Source: Amycolatopsis benzoatilytica AK 16/65 (GTDB lineage Bacteria > Actinomycetota > Actinomycetes > Mycobacteriales > Pseudonocardiaceae). From it: a DNA stretch of 64,000 nucleotides. Made by a program: the position numbers and the translations under genes. The stretch spans positions 6,582,413 through 6,646,412 of the forward strand of contig NZ_KB912942.1 in NCBI RefSeq assembly GCF_000383915.1, read 5' to 3'. Shown piece after piece: positions 1 to 8,388 of the stretch. The notes under the pieces are model-generated. The model worked only from the letters and a program-made list of their open reading frames with translations. It was not told the DNA's origin and did not search any database. How positions within the stretch are numbered: position 1 is the first letter of the stretch; the number at the start of each line of letters is the position of its first letter.

Positions 1-16
1 CCGTTCAGGGCCACAG

Positions 17-805
17 ATGAGCGAGGCCCGCCGCTATCAGCAACTCCGCTCGCACTTCTCCTACCTCAAGCTCGACAACGCCGCCGAAGCCCTGCCCCGC
101 ATCCTCGACCAGGCCCGCGCGGAGAACCTGTCGATGACCGCGGCGCTGGAGAGGCTGCTGGAAATCGAGGTCAACGCCACCGAAGAACGCCGCCTCGCCG
201 GCCGGTTGCGGTTCGCCTGCCTCCCGGATCCCTGGACTCTGGCGGACTTCGACTTCGCCGCCCAACCCGGCGTCGACGAGAAACTCATCCGCGACCTGGC
301 GACGCTGCGGTTCCTCGACGACGCCTCCAACGTGTTGTTCGTCGGGCCGCCCGGAGTCGGAAAGACCATGCTCGCCACAGCACTCGCGCGCGGCACGGCC
401 GAAGCCGGCAACCGGGTCTACTTCACCACCGCAGCCGACCTCGCCGCCCGCTGCCACAAGGCCGCGGTCGAAGGACGCTGGGCCACCTGCATGCGGTTCT
501 TCGCCGGACCGAAACTGCTCGTGATCGACGAGCTCGGCTATCTCCCACTGCCCGGCGACGGGGCCTCAGCGTTGTTCCAGGTGATCAACCAGCGTTACCT
601 CAAGTCGAGCACGATCCTGACGACAAACGTCGGGATCGCTGACTGGGCAACGGCTTTCGGAGACGCGACCGTCGCCGCAGCGATGCTGGACCGGCTGCTG
701 CACCGCGCGACCGTCGTCGGTATCGACGGCCCCTCCTATCGACTCCGCTCACATCAGTCCACATCGGACAAGCTGCGCAAGGCGGTGAACGCACATGTCT
801 CCTGA
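17..805 (+). CDS. istB: IS21-family ATP-binding transposition helper IstB
   Basis: AAA+ ATPase that assembles on target DNA and delivers the IstA transposase in IS21 elements. The 262-residue protein has the family's usual length. It shows an N-terminal helical region, a Walker A motif GPPGVGKT near residue 112, a Walker B stretch LLVIDELGYLP near 167, and the sensor region ILTTN near 200. The start ATG follows closely on the upstream end of the window, so istA should be just outside. The 3' end overlaps the next gene by 11 bases, which suggests one transcript. The identification is firm. Confidence 0.93.
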   Translation: MSEARRYQQLRSHFSYLKLDNAAEALPRILDQARAENLSMTAALERLLEIEVNATEERRLAGRLRFACLPDPWTLADFDFAAQPGVDEKLIRDLATLRFLDDASNVLFVGPPGVGKTMLATALARGTAEAGNRVYFTTAADLAARCHKAAVEGRWATCMRFFAGPKLLVIDELGYLPLPGDGASALFQVINQRYLKSSTILTTNVGIADWATAFGDATVAAAMLDRLLHRATVVGIDGPSYRLRSHQSTSDKLRKAVNAHVS

Positions 806-1172
806 CCCACACGACCCGAACTACAACGCGACCCGCAAGACCTGCCCGATCTGCTGGGAAGCGTTCGTCGCCACCGGCCGGCAAGCCAAGACCCGGCTCT
901 ACTGCTCGCGCCAGTGCAAACGCACCGCAGCCGCCCGACGGGAGGTCGAACGCACCACACCCGTCTCAGTCACCGCCAGGTCCTTCGGGACACCGCCTCC
1001 GGCGGCGCCCCCGCTGGCGCCTGCAGTGCCCCTGCCGCACATCGCGGCCCAGCGGGACTGCCCGCACTGCGGCGGCCCGGTCACCATCGTCGCGCTGCTC
1101 ACCACACCCGAAGCCGCACGCCCGCAGATGCCCGTCGCGGCACCCGACGGAGTGATCCCGCTCCGCCGCTGA
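795..1172 (+). CDS. IS21-associated small zinc-ribbon protein
   Basis: Unassigned 125-residue accessory protein. It has two cysteine pairs: CPIC with CSRQC in the N-terminal 40 residues, and CPHC near residue 92. These look like zinc-binding knuckles, and a proline/alanine-rich linker joins them. It overlaps istB by 11 bases and sits inside the IS before the terminal repeats, so it is a passenger or accessory gene. The role is unknown; DNA or RNA binding is only an inference from the cysteines. Confidence 0.6.
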   Translation: MSPDPHDPNYNATRKTCPICWEAFVATGRQAKTRLYCSRQCKRTAAARREVERTTPVSVTARSFGTPPPAAPPLAPAVPLPHIAAQRDCPHCGGPVTIVALLTTPEAARPQMPVAAPDGVIPLRR

Positions 1173-1196
1173 CACCGGCTACGCTGCACTCCTCAG

Positions 1197-1238
1197 CTGG
1201 CCCATTTCGGAGAGCAGGACTGGCCCATCTCGGCGAGC
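1197..1238. repeat. Tandem 19-bp IS21 terminal repeats
   Basis: Two direct copies of CTGGCCCAT(T/C)TCGG(A/C)GAGC sit at 1197-1215 and 1220-1238, 23 bp apart. IS21 elements carry such repeats in their ends as transposase-binding sites. Confidence 0.6.
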
Positions 1239-1265
1239 GCCATCAAGGAAGGGGACCGTAGCGAT

Positions 1266-1460
1266 TGCGGCGTGTCCAGACCGGTTGGGTGGCGTCTGGG
1301 CGGCGATCGGGATGATCCGGACGAGCGGCGCCGCACCGGCCCTCATTTCCTGGACCTCGGCGTCGTAGCTGCTCGTCCCGTCGGTCGGCGGCAGCCCAGG
1401 GTCGTCCGGTGGCGTGATACGCCCGGCTGTCCTCGGATCGCGGTCGTCCTCGGAGGTCAT
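1266..1460 (-). pseudogene. N-terminal stump of an unknown gene, cut by the IS21 end
   Basis: The ATG at 1460 touches the TGA of the upstream gltX-like fragment (TGAATG), so the two were translationally coupled. About 60 residues are readable, beginning MTSEDDRDPRTAG, with no recognised family. The reading frame then runs into IS21 terminal sequence. This is the visible 5' end of a gene disrupted by the insertion. Confidence 0.35.
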
Positions 1461-1640
1461 TCAGTTCTCGCCGGGCACGGCCAGCGCCCGCATGCGGCGC
1501 AGGACTTCCTCAGCGCCGAGTGCCTGAGCGATGGCGTGCAGATCCGGACTGCGGGTGGAACCGGTCAAAGCGACACGCACGAGCTGGGAAGCTTCACGGA
1601 TCGAGCCGGTGTAGGCGTCGGGGTTCTTCTTGTATTCCTT
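1461..1640 (-). pseudogene. C-terminal fragment of glutamyl-tRNA synthetase-like gene
   Basis: About 60 residues match the C-terminal anticodon-binding end of GltX: RVALTGSTRSPDL followed by ALGAEEVLRRMRA, then a stop at 1461. In GltX this RVALTG element lies just before the C-terminus. Upstream (above about 1640) the frame has no GltX similarity, because the sequence switches to an ABC permease on the opposite strand. It is therefore a recombination remnant rather than a functional synthetase. The assignment rests on a short stretch. Confidence 0.5.
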
Positions 1641-2256
1641 CGCGCTGTCCGCGGGGATCGCGCTCCTGATCGGCACCACCGCGGCTGTCGCCGCCGGGCG
1701 GTGGCCCGACATCGTGGCCCGCGGGGTCACGCTGGCGATGCTGGCGGTGCCCAGCTTCGTGCTCGGCGTCGTCCCGCTCGACATGCTGGTGGTGCGCGCC
1801 GGGCTGGGCCGGGTGATTGCCGATGGCACGTGGGCCACGGTGTTCCTACCCGCCCTTACCCTCGCCCTTGCCACCGCCGCCACGTGGTCGCGGGTGCTGC
1901 GCACCGCGCTGCTCGAGGCCCAGTCGGCGCCCTACCTGCGGGTCAGCGCTGCGCGCGGCGCCGGGCGGTGGCACCGGCTGTGGGTGCACCAACTACCAGG
2001 TGCCGCCGCCCCGTTCCTCACGGTGGTCGGCCTCGGCACCGCCGCATTGATCGGTGGCGCCCCGATCGTCGAGAGCGTGTTCACCTGGCCCGGCATCGGC
2101 CGCTACACAGTGGAGGCAATCAATGCCCGCGACATGCCGGTCGTGGTCGGGTTCACCCTCGTCGCAGTCGTCACCTACGTGGTCACAAGCCTGGTCGTCG
2201 ACCTGCTGTGCACCGTCATCGACCCGCAGTTGCGCGCGGTGAGGCCGCCGGGGTGA
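1630..2256 (+). pseudogene. DppB/NikB-type ABC permease lacking its N-terminus
   Basis: Inner-membrane permease of the dipeptide/nickel ABC importer family. Only about 208 residues remain, against the usual 310. The missing part is the first transmembrane segment and the following periplasmic loop. Later helices are intact, including the inner-membrane loop AARGAGRWHRLWVHQ that contacts the ATPase and the C-terminal VESVFTWPGIGRYTVEAI motif. The TTG at 1630 is only the first codon left after the junction with the gltX fragment. The 3' end overlaps the next permease by GTGA. No substrate-binding protein gene is present. Confidence 0.7.
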
Positions 2257-3131
2257 GCACCGTCGGGATCCTCACGCGGCCCGGACCGGGGGTGCCACTG
2301 CCAGCCGGGCGGGTGTGGCGGGAGCTGCTGCGCCGTCCCGCCGCGCGGGTCGGGCTGGCGCTGGCCGTCCTGCTCGCCGCCGCGGCGCTCGTGGGGCCGC
2401 TGCTCACTGCCGACCCGGACCTGCCCGACTACACCGACCAGCTCGCTGCCCCGAGCGCCGCGCACTGGCTGGGCACCGATCAGGCCGGCCGGGACCTGCT
2501 GGCCCGCACCCTCGCCGGCGCCCGCACCTCGCTAGGCGCCGCCCTGCTCGTCATGGCGATCGCCGGTGCGGTCGGTCTGCTCGTCGGGACGTTCGCCGGG
2601 GCGGTCGGCGGGCTCGTCGACACCGTGCTCACCCGCACGACCGACGTCCTGCTGGGGCTGCCGTCGCTGGTGCTGACCCTCGCGGTGGTCGGAATGCTGG
2701 GGCCCGGCTACTGGAACCTCGTATTCGCGATGGCCGCGACGAGCTGGGCCGGGATCGCCCGGCTCGCCCGCAGCACGGCCCGCGGCAGCGCGCAACGCCC
2801 CGACGCCATAGCCGCCCGGATGGCCGGGGTCGGGCCGGTCCGCTGCGTGCTCGGGCACGTCGTGCCCGGAGTGGCCAATCAGGTGCTCGTGGCGGTGACA
2901 CTGGGTCTGGGCGAAGCGGTCCTCGCGCTCGGCGGGCTGTCGTTCCTCGGCCTCGGCGCCCAGCCGCCCACGGCCGAGTGGGGCACTATGCTCGCGACCG
3001 GTCGGGAGACCTTCGCCTACGCCCCGTGGCAGCTGCTCGGGCCCGGGCTGGGGCTCGTGCTGTCGGTCGCCGCGGCCACCCTCGTCAGCGACGCGCTGCG
3101 CGATGTCACCGACCCGGGGCGGCGCGTGTGA
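2253..3131 (+). CDS. DppC/NikC-type ABC transporter permease
   Basis: Second membrane subunit of a dipeptide/nickel/cobalt-type importer, 292 residues. The GTG at 2253 overlaps the upstream stop as GTGA, which fixes the start. Visible features are an N-terminal transmembrane helix near residues 28-48, the family motif HWLGTDQAGRDLL near 70, a hydrophobic core of five further helices, and the EAVLALGGLSFLGLG motif. Translational coupling continues into the ATPase gene. The partner permease is truncated, so import through this system is probably lost. Confidence 0.85.
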   Translation: MSTVGILTRPGPGVPLPAGRVWRELLRRPAARVGLALAVLLAAAALVGPLLTADPDLPDYTDQLAAPSAAHWLGTDQAGRDLLARTLAGARTSLGAALLVMAIAGAVGLLVGTFAGAVGGLVDTVLTRTTDVLLGLPSLVLTLAVVGMLGPGYWNLVFAMAATSWAGIARLARSTARGSAQRPDAIAARMAGVGPVRCVLGHVVPGVANQVLVAVTLGLGEAVLALGGLSFLGLGAQPPTAEWGTMLATGRETFAYAPWQLLGPGLGLVLSVAAATLVSDALRDVTDPGRRV

Positions 3132-4609
3132 CCGCCCCGCTGGTGATCGAGGACCTCACGGTCGTCTACCCCAACGGCCACCGTGCGCTCGAAGGCCTCG
3201 ACCTGCGCGTCGGCGAGGGCAAGCGCTGCGCCGTCGTCGGCCGTTCGGGCAGCGGCAAGACCACCCTGGTGCGCGCCGTCCTCGGGCTGCTCCCACCCGG
3301 CACCCACACCACCGGCAGCGTCCGGGTCGGCGGACGCGAGGTGCTCGACGCCCCCGAACCGATGCTGCGGGAGCTACGAGGGCTCGTCGTCGGCTACGTG
3401 CCGCAGGACCCCTTTGCCGCCTGCGACCCGTTGCGCACGGTCGGCCACCACGTCCGCGAGGCCTGGGCCGCCCACCGGCGGCGGCCACCCGCCAGCGCCA
3501 TCACCGACGCGTTGCGGGCCGTCGCCATCGACGATCCCGAGCGGCGCGCCCGCCACCACCCCCACCAGTGGTCAGGCGGCATGCTGCAGCGCGCCACCAT
3601 CGTCGCCGGCACTGCGCACGCGCCCCTGCTCACCCTGGCCGACGAGCCGACGAGCGCGCTCGACGCCGAGCTGGCAGACGAGGTGCTCGACCTGATCTGC
3701 CGCCGCGGCAGCGCGCTGCTGCTGATCAGCCACGACCTCGCGCTGATCGCCCGACACGCGCACAAGGTGCTGATGCTCGATCAGGGCCGGACCGTGGGTC
3801 ACGGGCCGACAGCGACTCTGCTTCGCGCCTCAACCACGGCCATGACCCCGCCGCCGGGCGCGGCCACGACACCACGGCCGCGCGCGGTGCCGCCCAGATC
3901 CGGGTCGATCGTTGCCGAAGTTCGGGGCATCACCCGCCGGTACGGGAACGGCGCGGCGAGTGTCACCGCCGTCGACAACGTGACGCTGCGCCTGCACGCC
4001 GGCGAGATCATCGGGGTGGTCGGCCGCTCCGGCTCGGGCAAATCGACGCTGGCCCACCTGCTCGCGGGGATGGAACGACCCGACTCCGGCACCGTGCACC
4101 TGGACGGCCGGGACGCCTGGACGGGGCGGCGCACCCTACGACCCGGGTTCGTCATGCCGATCTTCCAGGACCCTATGACGACCCTGGACCGGCGCTGGCC
4201 GCTGTGGCGCACACTCACCGAGCCCCTCCTCGCCCGCGGGGACCGGCTGCCCCGCGCCCACCGACGCGACCACGCGGCACAAGCCCTGGCCGGGGTCGGG
4301 CTTGCCGACATCGACATCGACCGGCTACCCGGAAGTCTGTCACTCGGCCAGGCCCAGCGGGTTGCGATCGCCCGAGCCCTGGCCGCCCAGCCCGCGCTGC
4401 TCATCGCCGACGAACCCACTGCAAGCCTCGACGTCACCGCCGCCACTGCGATCAGCGCCGTGCTGCGGCGGATTGCCGACGAAGGCACGGCCCTGCTCGT
4501 CGTGAGCCACGACGAGGCTCGCCTGTCCAGCTACGCCGACCGCATCGTCCGCATGACAGACGGTCGCCTTACCGACGGAGGAACCCATGCCCACGCCGCC
4601 GCCGGCTGA
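3128..4609 (+). CDS. Fused double-ATPase subunit of the ABC importer
   Basis: One 493-residue protein carries both nucleotide-binding domains that are usually separate (DppD-DppF or NikD-NikE). Domain 1 has Walker A GRSGSGKTT, signature WSGGMLQR and Walker B LTLADEPTSALD. Domain 2, starting near residue 265 after a Pro/Ala-rich linker, has GRSGSGKST, signature LSLGQAQR and LLIADEPTASLD. The start is a GTG coupled to the permease stop (GTGTGA). The 3' end overlaps the CbiX-like gene. Nickel or cobalt transport is inferred from that neighbour; peptides cannot be excluded. Confidence 0.85.
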   Translation: MTAPLVIEDLTVVYPNGHRALEGLDLRVGEGKRCAVVGRSGSGKTTLVRAVLGLLPPGTHTTGSVRVGGREVLDAPEPMLRELRGLVVGYVPQDPFAACDPLRTVGHHVREAWAAHRRRPPASAITDALRAVAIDDPERRARHHPHQWSGGMLQRATIVAGTAHAPLLTLADEPTSALDAELADEVLDLICRRGSALLLISHDLALIARHAHKVLMLDQGRTVGHGPTATLLRASTTAMTPPPGAATTPRPRAVPPRSGSIVAEVRGITRRYGNGAASVTAVDNVTLRLHAGEIIGVVGRSGSGKSTLAHLLAGMERPDSGTVHLDGRDAWTGRRTLRPGFVMPIFQDPMTTLDRRWPLWRTLTEPLLARGDRLPRAHRRDHAAQALAGVGLADIDIDRLPGSLSLGQAQRVAIARALAAQPALLIADEPTASLDVTAATAISAVLRRIADEGTALLVVSHDEARLSSYADRIVRMTDGRLTDGGTHAHAAAG

Positions 4610-5285
4610 TCGGGTGCTGCTGCTCGTGGCCCGTCCCACACCGTCCGGGATCGACGAGCAGTCGCTCAAGCGCCTGGCAGCCGCAGTGGCCGAGCGCACC
4701 GACCGACCGGTCCGCGTCGCGCACCTCGACCAAACCGAACCCACAATCCACGATGCACTCGACGACGCCGTCGCCGCCGAAGCGGCCGGTGTACTCGTCG
4801 TCCCGCTGACCATCCCTGACGACCGCTACCTCGCCACCTGGATCGCTCGAGCCGTAGCGAACTGGCGGGAAACCCGCGGCCACCAACTCGACATCCGGAC
4901 AGCCGCCACACCCACCTCGCTGCCCGCGATCGCCGACGCGCTCGCCGGGCTCGCCGAGACCGAAGGGCGAGCGGTCACCGCCGCCCCAGGCGGGTTCCGC
5001 AGCCCCGCATGGTCAACACTCGAGATTCCCGACCGCCACCTCCTGGTCTGCGGCGGACCACGCTGCACCGTCTACGGCGCCGGAGCCACCCATCGCACTC
5101 TGACCGAGGCGACCCGAGGCTCCACGACGCAGGTCACCCCCATCGGCTGCATCGGGCCGTGCAACCTCGGGCCACTGGTCATCGACCACCCGAGCGGGCA
5201 CTGGCACCAGCACGTCGCCACCCTCCGGGCAGCCGACCTCGCCAACGACGCGCAGCCCGACCCCGCCCGTCTCACAACTTCCTAA
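4587..5285 (+). CDS. CbiX-like domain fused to a thioredoxin-like [2Fe-2S] ferredoxin
   Basis: The 232-residue protein has an N-terminal half resembling small sirohydrochlorin cobaltochelatases (CbiX), with the DAVAAEAAGVLVVPLTIPDD segment split around residues 60-79, and a C-terminal thioredoxin-like ferredoxin with four cysteines at about 155, 160, 188 and 192. Classical CbiX proteins have a His in the first strand (GHGSR); here the equivalent reads LVARPTPSG, so chelatase activity is uncertain. It overlaps the ATPase gene by 23 bases and is clearly part of that operon. Together they suggest cobalt or nickel handling linked to a redox step, possibly for corrin or tetrapyrrole metal insertion. 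Confidence 0.65.
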   Translation: MPTPPPADRVLLLVARPTPSGIDEQSLKRLAAAVAERTDRPVRVAHLDQTEPTIHDALDDAVAAEAAGVLVVPLTIPDDRYLATWIARAVANWRETRGHQLDIRTAATPTSLPAIADALAGLAETEGRAVTAAPGGFRSPAWSTLEIPDRHLLVCGGPRCTVYGAGATHRTLTEATRGSTTQVTPIGCIGPCNLGPLVIDHPSGHWHQHVATLRAADLANDAQPDPARLTTS

Positions 5286-5316
5286 CAGTTGGACGCAGGC
5301 GTCGGGAAACGATCGT

Positions 5317-5409
5317 TTCTGCGACATCTGCCGGAGAGCGTGCCCAGACTTCCGACACGCCGTAGTCCACTGTCGCAGAATCGTGTTCGAAACCCGGCGT
5401 GTCGCAGAA
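5317..5409. promoter_or_regulatory. Res-like repeat cluster upstream of the serine recombinase
   Basis: The 10-mer TGTCGCAGAA occurs at 5371-5380 and 5400-5409 and in inverted form at 5317-5326. A second inverted pair, CGACACGCCG (5353-5362) and CGGCGTGTCG (5395-5404), overlaps these. Clustered repeats directly upstream of a resolvase gene are the usual form of a res site that also autoregulates the gene. The exact crossover point is not visible. Confidence 0.55.
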
Positions 5410-5443
5410 GTCCACCATCACCGTTTCTCGTACGGTCGCGCTC

Positions 5444-6142
5444 GTGAAGCACCCCAGGCCGGGGACGCCGGTCGTCCATGCCGCGCCACAACGAGACGAT
5501 CTGCTACTGGCAGAACCGGCAGCCACATCCGGTCTGCTGATCGGGTACAGCCGTGTCTCCACGCGCGGGCAGCTGCTCGACCGTCAGGTTGACGCCCTTA
5601 CTGCCGCAGGCTGCTCGCGGATCTTCACCGACACCATGTCCGGGGCGAAGGTCGAGCGCCCCGAACTCGCCGCGTGCCTTGACTATGTCCGGCCCGGCGA
5701 CGTCGTCGTCGTGCTGCGGCTCGACCGGTTCGGCCGGTCGCTGTCCGACCTGATCGAGCTCATCGGGCTGCTGCGCCGACGCGGCGTCGGCTTCCACTCC
5801 CTGCACGAGGCGCTCGACACCACCACCCCGGGGGGACGGCTGGTCTTCCACGTGTTCGCCGCCCTGGCGGAGTTCATCCGCGAGATGATCGTCGAAGGCA
5901 CCCACGAGGGCCTGGCCGCTGCGCGCACCCGAGGACAGCGCCTCGGGCGGCCACCGGCGCTGTCGGTCGAGCAGATCCGGCAGGCCCGCGCGCTGCTCGC
6001 CCGGCCCGACGAGTCCGTCGCGTCCATCGCGCGTCTGCTCGGCGTCTCCCGCTCGACCCTGTACCGCCACGTGCCTGAGCTCGCCGCAGCCGGCCGGCCA
6101 GCCCTGCTGGGCCCCTCTCACGGATCGGAGGACGACGCGTGA
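5444..6142 (+). CDS. Serine recombinase (Tn3-type resolvase/invertase)
   Basis: Site-specific recombinase of 232 residues from the GTG at 5444, or 247 from the GTG at 5399 that lies inside the repeat cluster. The catalytic serine motif is GYSRVSTRGQ, followed by the conserved LDRFGRSLSDL and GGRLVFHVFAALAEFIREMI helix. The C-terminus has a helix-turn-helix ending SIARLLGVSRSTLYRHV. The family binds dimeric sites and makes double-strand breaks by a Ser-DNA link. The stop overlaps the next gene by GTGA, so recombinase and abi gene were one operon. It could act as a resolvase or as an invertase. Confidence 0.88.
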   Translation: MKHPRPGTPVVHAAPQRDDLLLAEPAATSGLLIGYSRVSTRGQLLDRQVDALTAAGCSRIFTDTMSGAKVERPELAACLDYVRPGDVVVVLRLDRFGRSLSDLIELIGLLRRRGVGFHSLHEALDTTTPGGRLVFHVFAALAEFIREMIVEGTHEGLAAARTRGQRLGRPPALSVEQIRQARALLARPDESVASIARLLGVSRSTLYRHVPELAAAGRPALLGPSHGSEDDA

Positions 6143-6760
6143 GCACGACCCGCGAGCTGATCAGCCGCACCACCCGCGGTCAGTTCCGAGCCTTGACGAC
6201 CGACAGCACGGTTGGTCGCATCGCCGCGGCGTTCCAGGACGAAGGCTTCGCCCCGAACCCGGACTCCACCTGGGACGACGGCAGCGCCCGGCGGACGACG
6301 ACCCAGCACTACCTCGAGGCCGTGAACTGGACTGATCCCGGGCAGGTCGGCCGAGTGCTCCGCGCCATGGGGCGGATCATGGACGAGTTCGACGAGCAGC
6401 ACACCGAGTCCTTGCGAAAGTCGCTGCGCCGCGACGGCTGCCAGATCGACGACGGGATCATCACGCTTCCACCGACGCGCTTGCCCCGCGTCCCGCTCGA
6501 CGGCCTCCGCGACCCGGCGGCGATCCTCGACAACCTCGACCGCATTCAGCGCGCCATCGACGACGACCCCGCCCAGGCGGTCGGGAGTGCGAAGGAGCTG
6601 ATCGAGAGCACCGCCAAGACCGTCTTGCTCGAACGGGGTAGGGCCGTCGACGAGAAGGACGACCTCCCCGCGCTGGTCAGCAAGGCTCAACAGTCCCTGG
6701 ACCTGCACCCCGCGGCGGCTACTCCGGGCCCCGACGGCGCTCCTGTTCGGCGGGATACGC
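6139..6760 (+). pseudogene. Abortive-infection family protein (Abi C-terminal domain), 3' end lost
   Basis: About 200 residues resemble proteins with the abortive-infection C-terminal domain: AQAVGSAKELIESTAKTVL then DDLPALVSKAQQSLDLHP and ATPGPDG. In this family the domain continues with an LRN..GTGHG block, which is absent here. At about 6760 the sequence changes into a transposase. The GTG start overlaps the recombinase stop. The gene is therefore a truncated defence-type gene, presumably inactive. Confidence 0.65.
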
Positions 6761-7152
6761 CTGCAGATCGCCGCCACCCTCGACGGCGCTCTGGTCGCGG
6801 TCGGCCAGGTCCCGGTTCATGGTGCCCGACACGACGCGCACGCTTACGCCGCGTCGGGGTTGGCCGAGCGCCTCCGCGATCTCCCGTCCGTCGCCGACCT
6901 CGGCTACGTCGGGGTCGAGGGAATCGACACCGTCCCGTACAAGCGATTCCCCGGCATCGACCTCCGCCCGAACCAGATCGAGTTCAACACCTCCCTCAGT
7001 GCAATGCGGGCCGCGGTTGAACACGCCATCGCTCATCTAAGACCTGGCGGATGCTCAGCGAAGAAGGCGGCCGCTACCGCGCGCCGATCAGCAAATACGC
7101 GAGCGTGGTCAAAGCCATCGTAGGGCTATACTTCCTTGCCACTTATGAATAG
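6761..7152 (+). pseudogene. C-terminal half of an IS5-family (DDE_Tnp_4) transposase
   Basis: The frame reads LQIAATLDGALVAVGQVPVHGARHDA, the centre of a DDE_Tnp_4 transposase, and continues to a TAG at 7150-7152. A one-base deletion near 7036-7039 breaks the frame; after it the C-terminal KTWRMLSEEGGRYRAP and VVKAIVGLYF are readable. The N-terminal half is not upstream. It lies on the opposite strand at 30057-30449 and ends exactly at the matching residue (see findings). Confidence 0.8.
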
Positions 7153-7470
7153 GCCTCCCGATGGGTGACATGCTTCGACGCCCCATCGCGCGTCCTCCTC
7201 CTCGGCTACTGCCAAGTCTGGAGGTATCCGGCCCGCGGGGGTCACTTCAAAGTCGCGCCCAAAATTTCTCTGTTCAAGTCAGCTGTTTCCAAGGCGTCCA
7301 TATCTCCCACAACTCGCGGAGCGATATAGTCGTGAGCCATCACAAGGATGGCCTCAGGCGACAGCGGAAATAGGATGATGGGTGTCGTTGCTACACCCGC
7401 CCGCTCCATCGATCCACCACATCGGGTGCAATCCGAGTCCACCCGTCAATCCTGGAAGTAATATCAACTC
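7153..7470. other. Intergenic stretch upstream of the GH17 gene
   Basis: No gene is convincing here. GC content is visibly lower than in the neighbours. A 66-codon minus-strand frame (7242-7442) with one CTRCGG knuckle was seen but lacks a ribosome binding site that can be trusted. The GH17 promoter should lie in the last 100 bases. Confidence 0.3.
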
Positions 7471-8388
7471 ATGATCATCCGAATCAAGCGGTGCTTTCGC
7501 GTGGTGCTGGTCGCCTGCACCCTTGTCGCGATAGTGCCAGCCACCGACGTGCATGCGGCGCCCCAGGCATTGGTCATGCCGATGTTCGGCGGGGCAGCAT
7601 GGAGCGCTCGACAGCAGGACGGCTCCTGCATAACCACCGAGGAGGCAACAGTGCGGCTCAACGCGCTGAAGCAGGTCGAACGCCTCGCGCAGACAGTCAG
7701 CACAACGTTCCCCACGAGCGGCTGCGACACGCTGAGGAACCTTGTGCCCGCCGCCGAGGCAACCGGACTCAAGGTCAATGTTGTCCTATTCGCGAGCGAG
7801 GACCAATTCCGTTGGGAGGTGAGCGCGCTGGAAAACTTGATCCGGGCTTTTGGGTCCGACTGGATCAACACCGTCTCGGTGGGCTACGAAACCCTCTACG
7901 GCAACCAGCTCCGCCCACATGTCCTCGCCGAGATGATCTATGAGGTCAAGGGCATGGTGCAAATCAAATACCGTGCTGATGTTCCGGTCGGCACGTCCGA
8001 ACCCTGGACATCCTGGGTCGACGGGGCGAACGCTGGCGTGAGCGGGGTGTGCGACTTCGTCGGGCTGAACGTCTTCCCCCACAGGCAAGGCAAACCCATC
8101 GACCAAGGCCTCACGACACTGCAGCATGCGGTCTACGCAACCCGGGAGGCAACCAGCGGCAAGCCGCTCGTGGTCACCGAAACCGGCTGGCCCTCAGCCG
8201 GGCCCACTTTCGGAGAGGCCGTGGCCAGCCTGGAGAACCAGGAGAAGTACTTCAACGAGGCTGTCCCGTGGCTGCTTCAGGAGAAGATCCCCTACGTCTG
8301 GTTCTCCGGATGGGACGAGCCAGGGGACGAACAGGACTTCGGGGTCTTCCTTCCCGATGGCACGGCGAAGTTCCCGCTGACCCGGTAG
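7471..8388 (+). CDS. Secreted glycoside hydrolase family 17 (beta-1,3-glucanase-like)
   Basis: Predicted exported enzyme of 305 residues. A signal peptide runs over residues 1-29 (basic start, hydrophobic core, cleavage after VHA). The TIM-barrel GH17 signatures follow: acid/base Glu140 in VSVGYETLYGN, CDFVGLNVFP near 193-203, nucleophile Glu237 in VVTETGWPS, and a C-terminal VWFSGWDEP. Families like this cleave beta-1,3-glucan, for example in fungal walls. In most members the acid/base motif is GNE; here it is GYE, so Asn is replaced by Tyr. Codon use is less GC-rich than in neighbours, which hints at transfer. Confidence 0.8.
   Translation: MIIRIKRCFRVVLVACTLVAIVPATDVHAAPQALVMPMFGGAAWSARQQDGSCITTEEATVRLNALKQVERLAQTVSTTFPTSGCDTLRNLVPAAEATGLKVNVVLFASEDQFRWEVSALENLIRAFGSDWINTVSVGYETLYGNQLRPHVLAEMIYEVKGMVQIKYRADVPVGTSEPWTSWVDGANAGVSGVCDFVGLNVFPHRQGKPIDQGLTTLQHAVYATREATSGKPLVVTETGWPSAGPTFGEAVASLENQEKYFNEAVPWLLQEKIPYVWFSGWDEPGDEQDFGVFLPDGTAKFPLTR

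Larger units (their letters stand above)
1..1270 (+). mobile_element. IS21-family element, right part (istA lies outside the window)
   Basis: The element enters from the left edge and holds istB, a small zinc-ribbon gene and the right terminal region. Two 19-bp direct repeats near 1197-1238 look like the multiple transposase-binding sites found at IS21 ends. The outer boundary is placed near 1270 by the loss of IS-like sequence and is approximate. It seems to have landed in a minus-strand gene whose start lies at 1460. Confidence 0.7.

Noticed and set aside
1272..2252. Upstream extension of the second permease frame
   Set aside because: The long open frame starts in IS and gltX sequence, but the GTG at 2253 overlapping the preceding stop gives the right length and family start.
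2315..3127. Upstream extension of the double ATPase
   Set aside because: The added residues are Arg/Ala-rich antisense-like sequence in another frame of the permease gene; the ATPase domain begins right after the GTG at 3128.
3103..4809. A 568-codon plus-strand frame overlapping the ATPase gene
   Set aside because: Its product is almost entirely Arg, Pro and Ala, in a different frame from the Walker motifs.
7242..7442. A 66-codon minus-strand frame with a CTRCGG knuckle
   Set aside because: No ribosome binding site or homology that could be recognised; left as a possible small protein.
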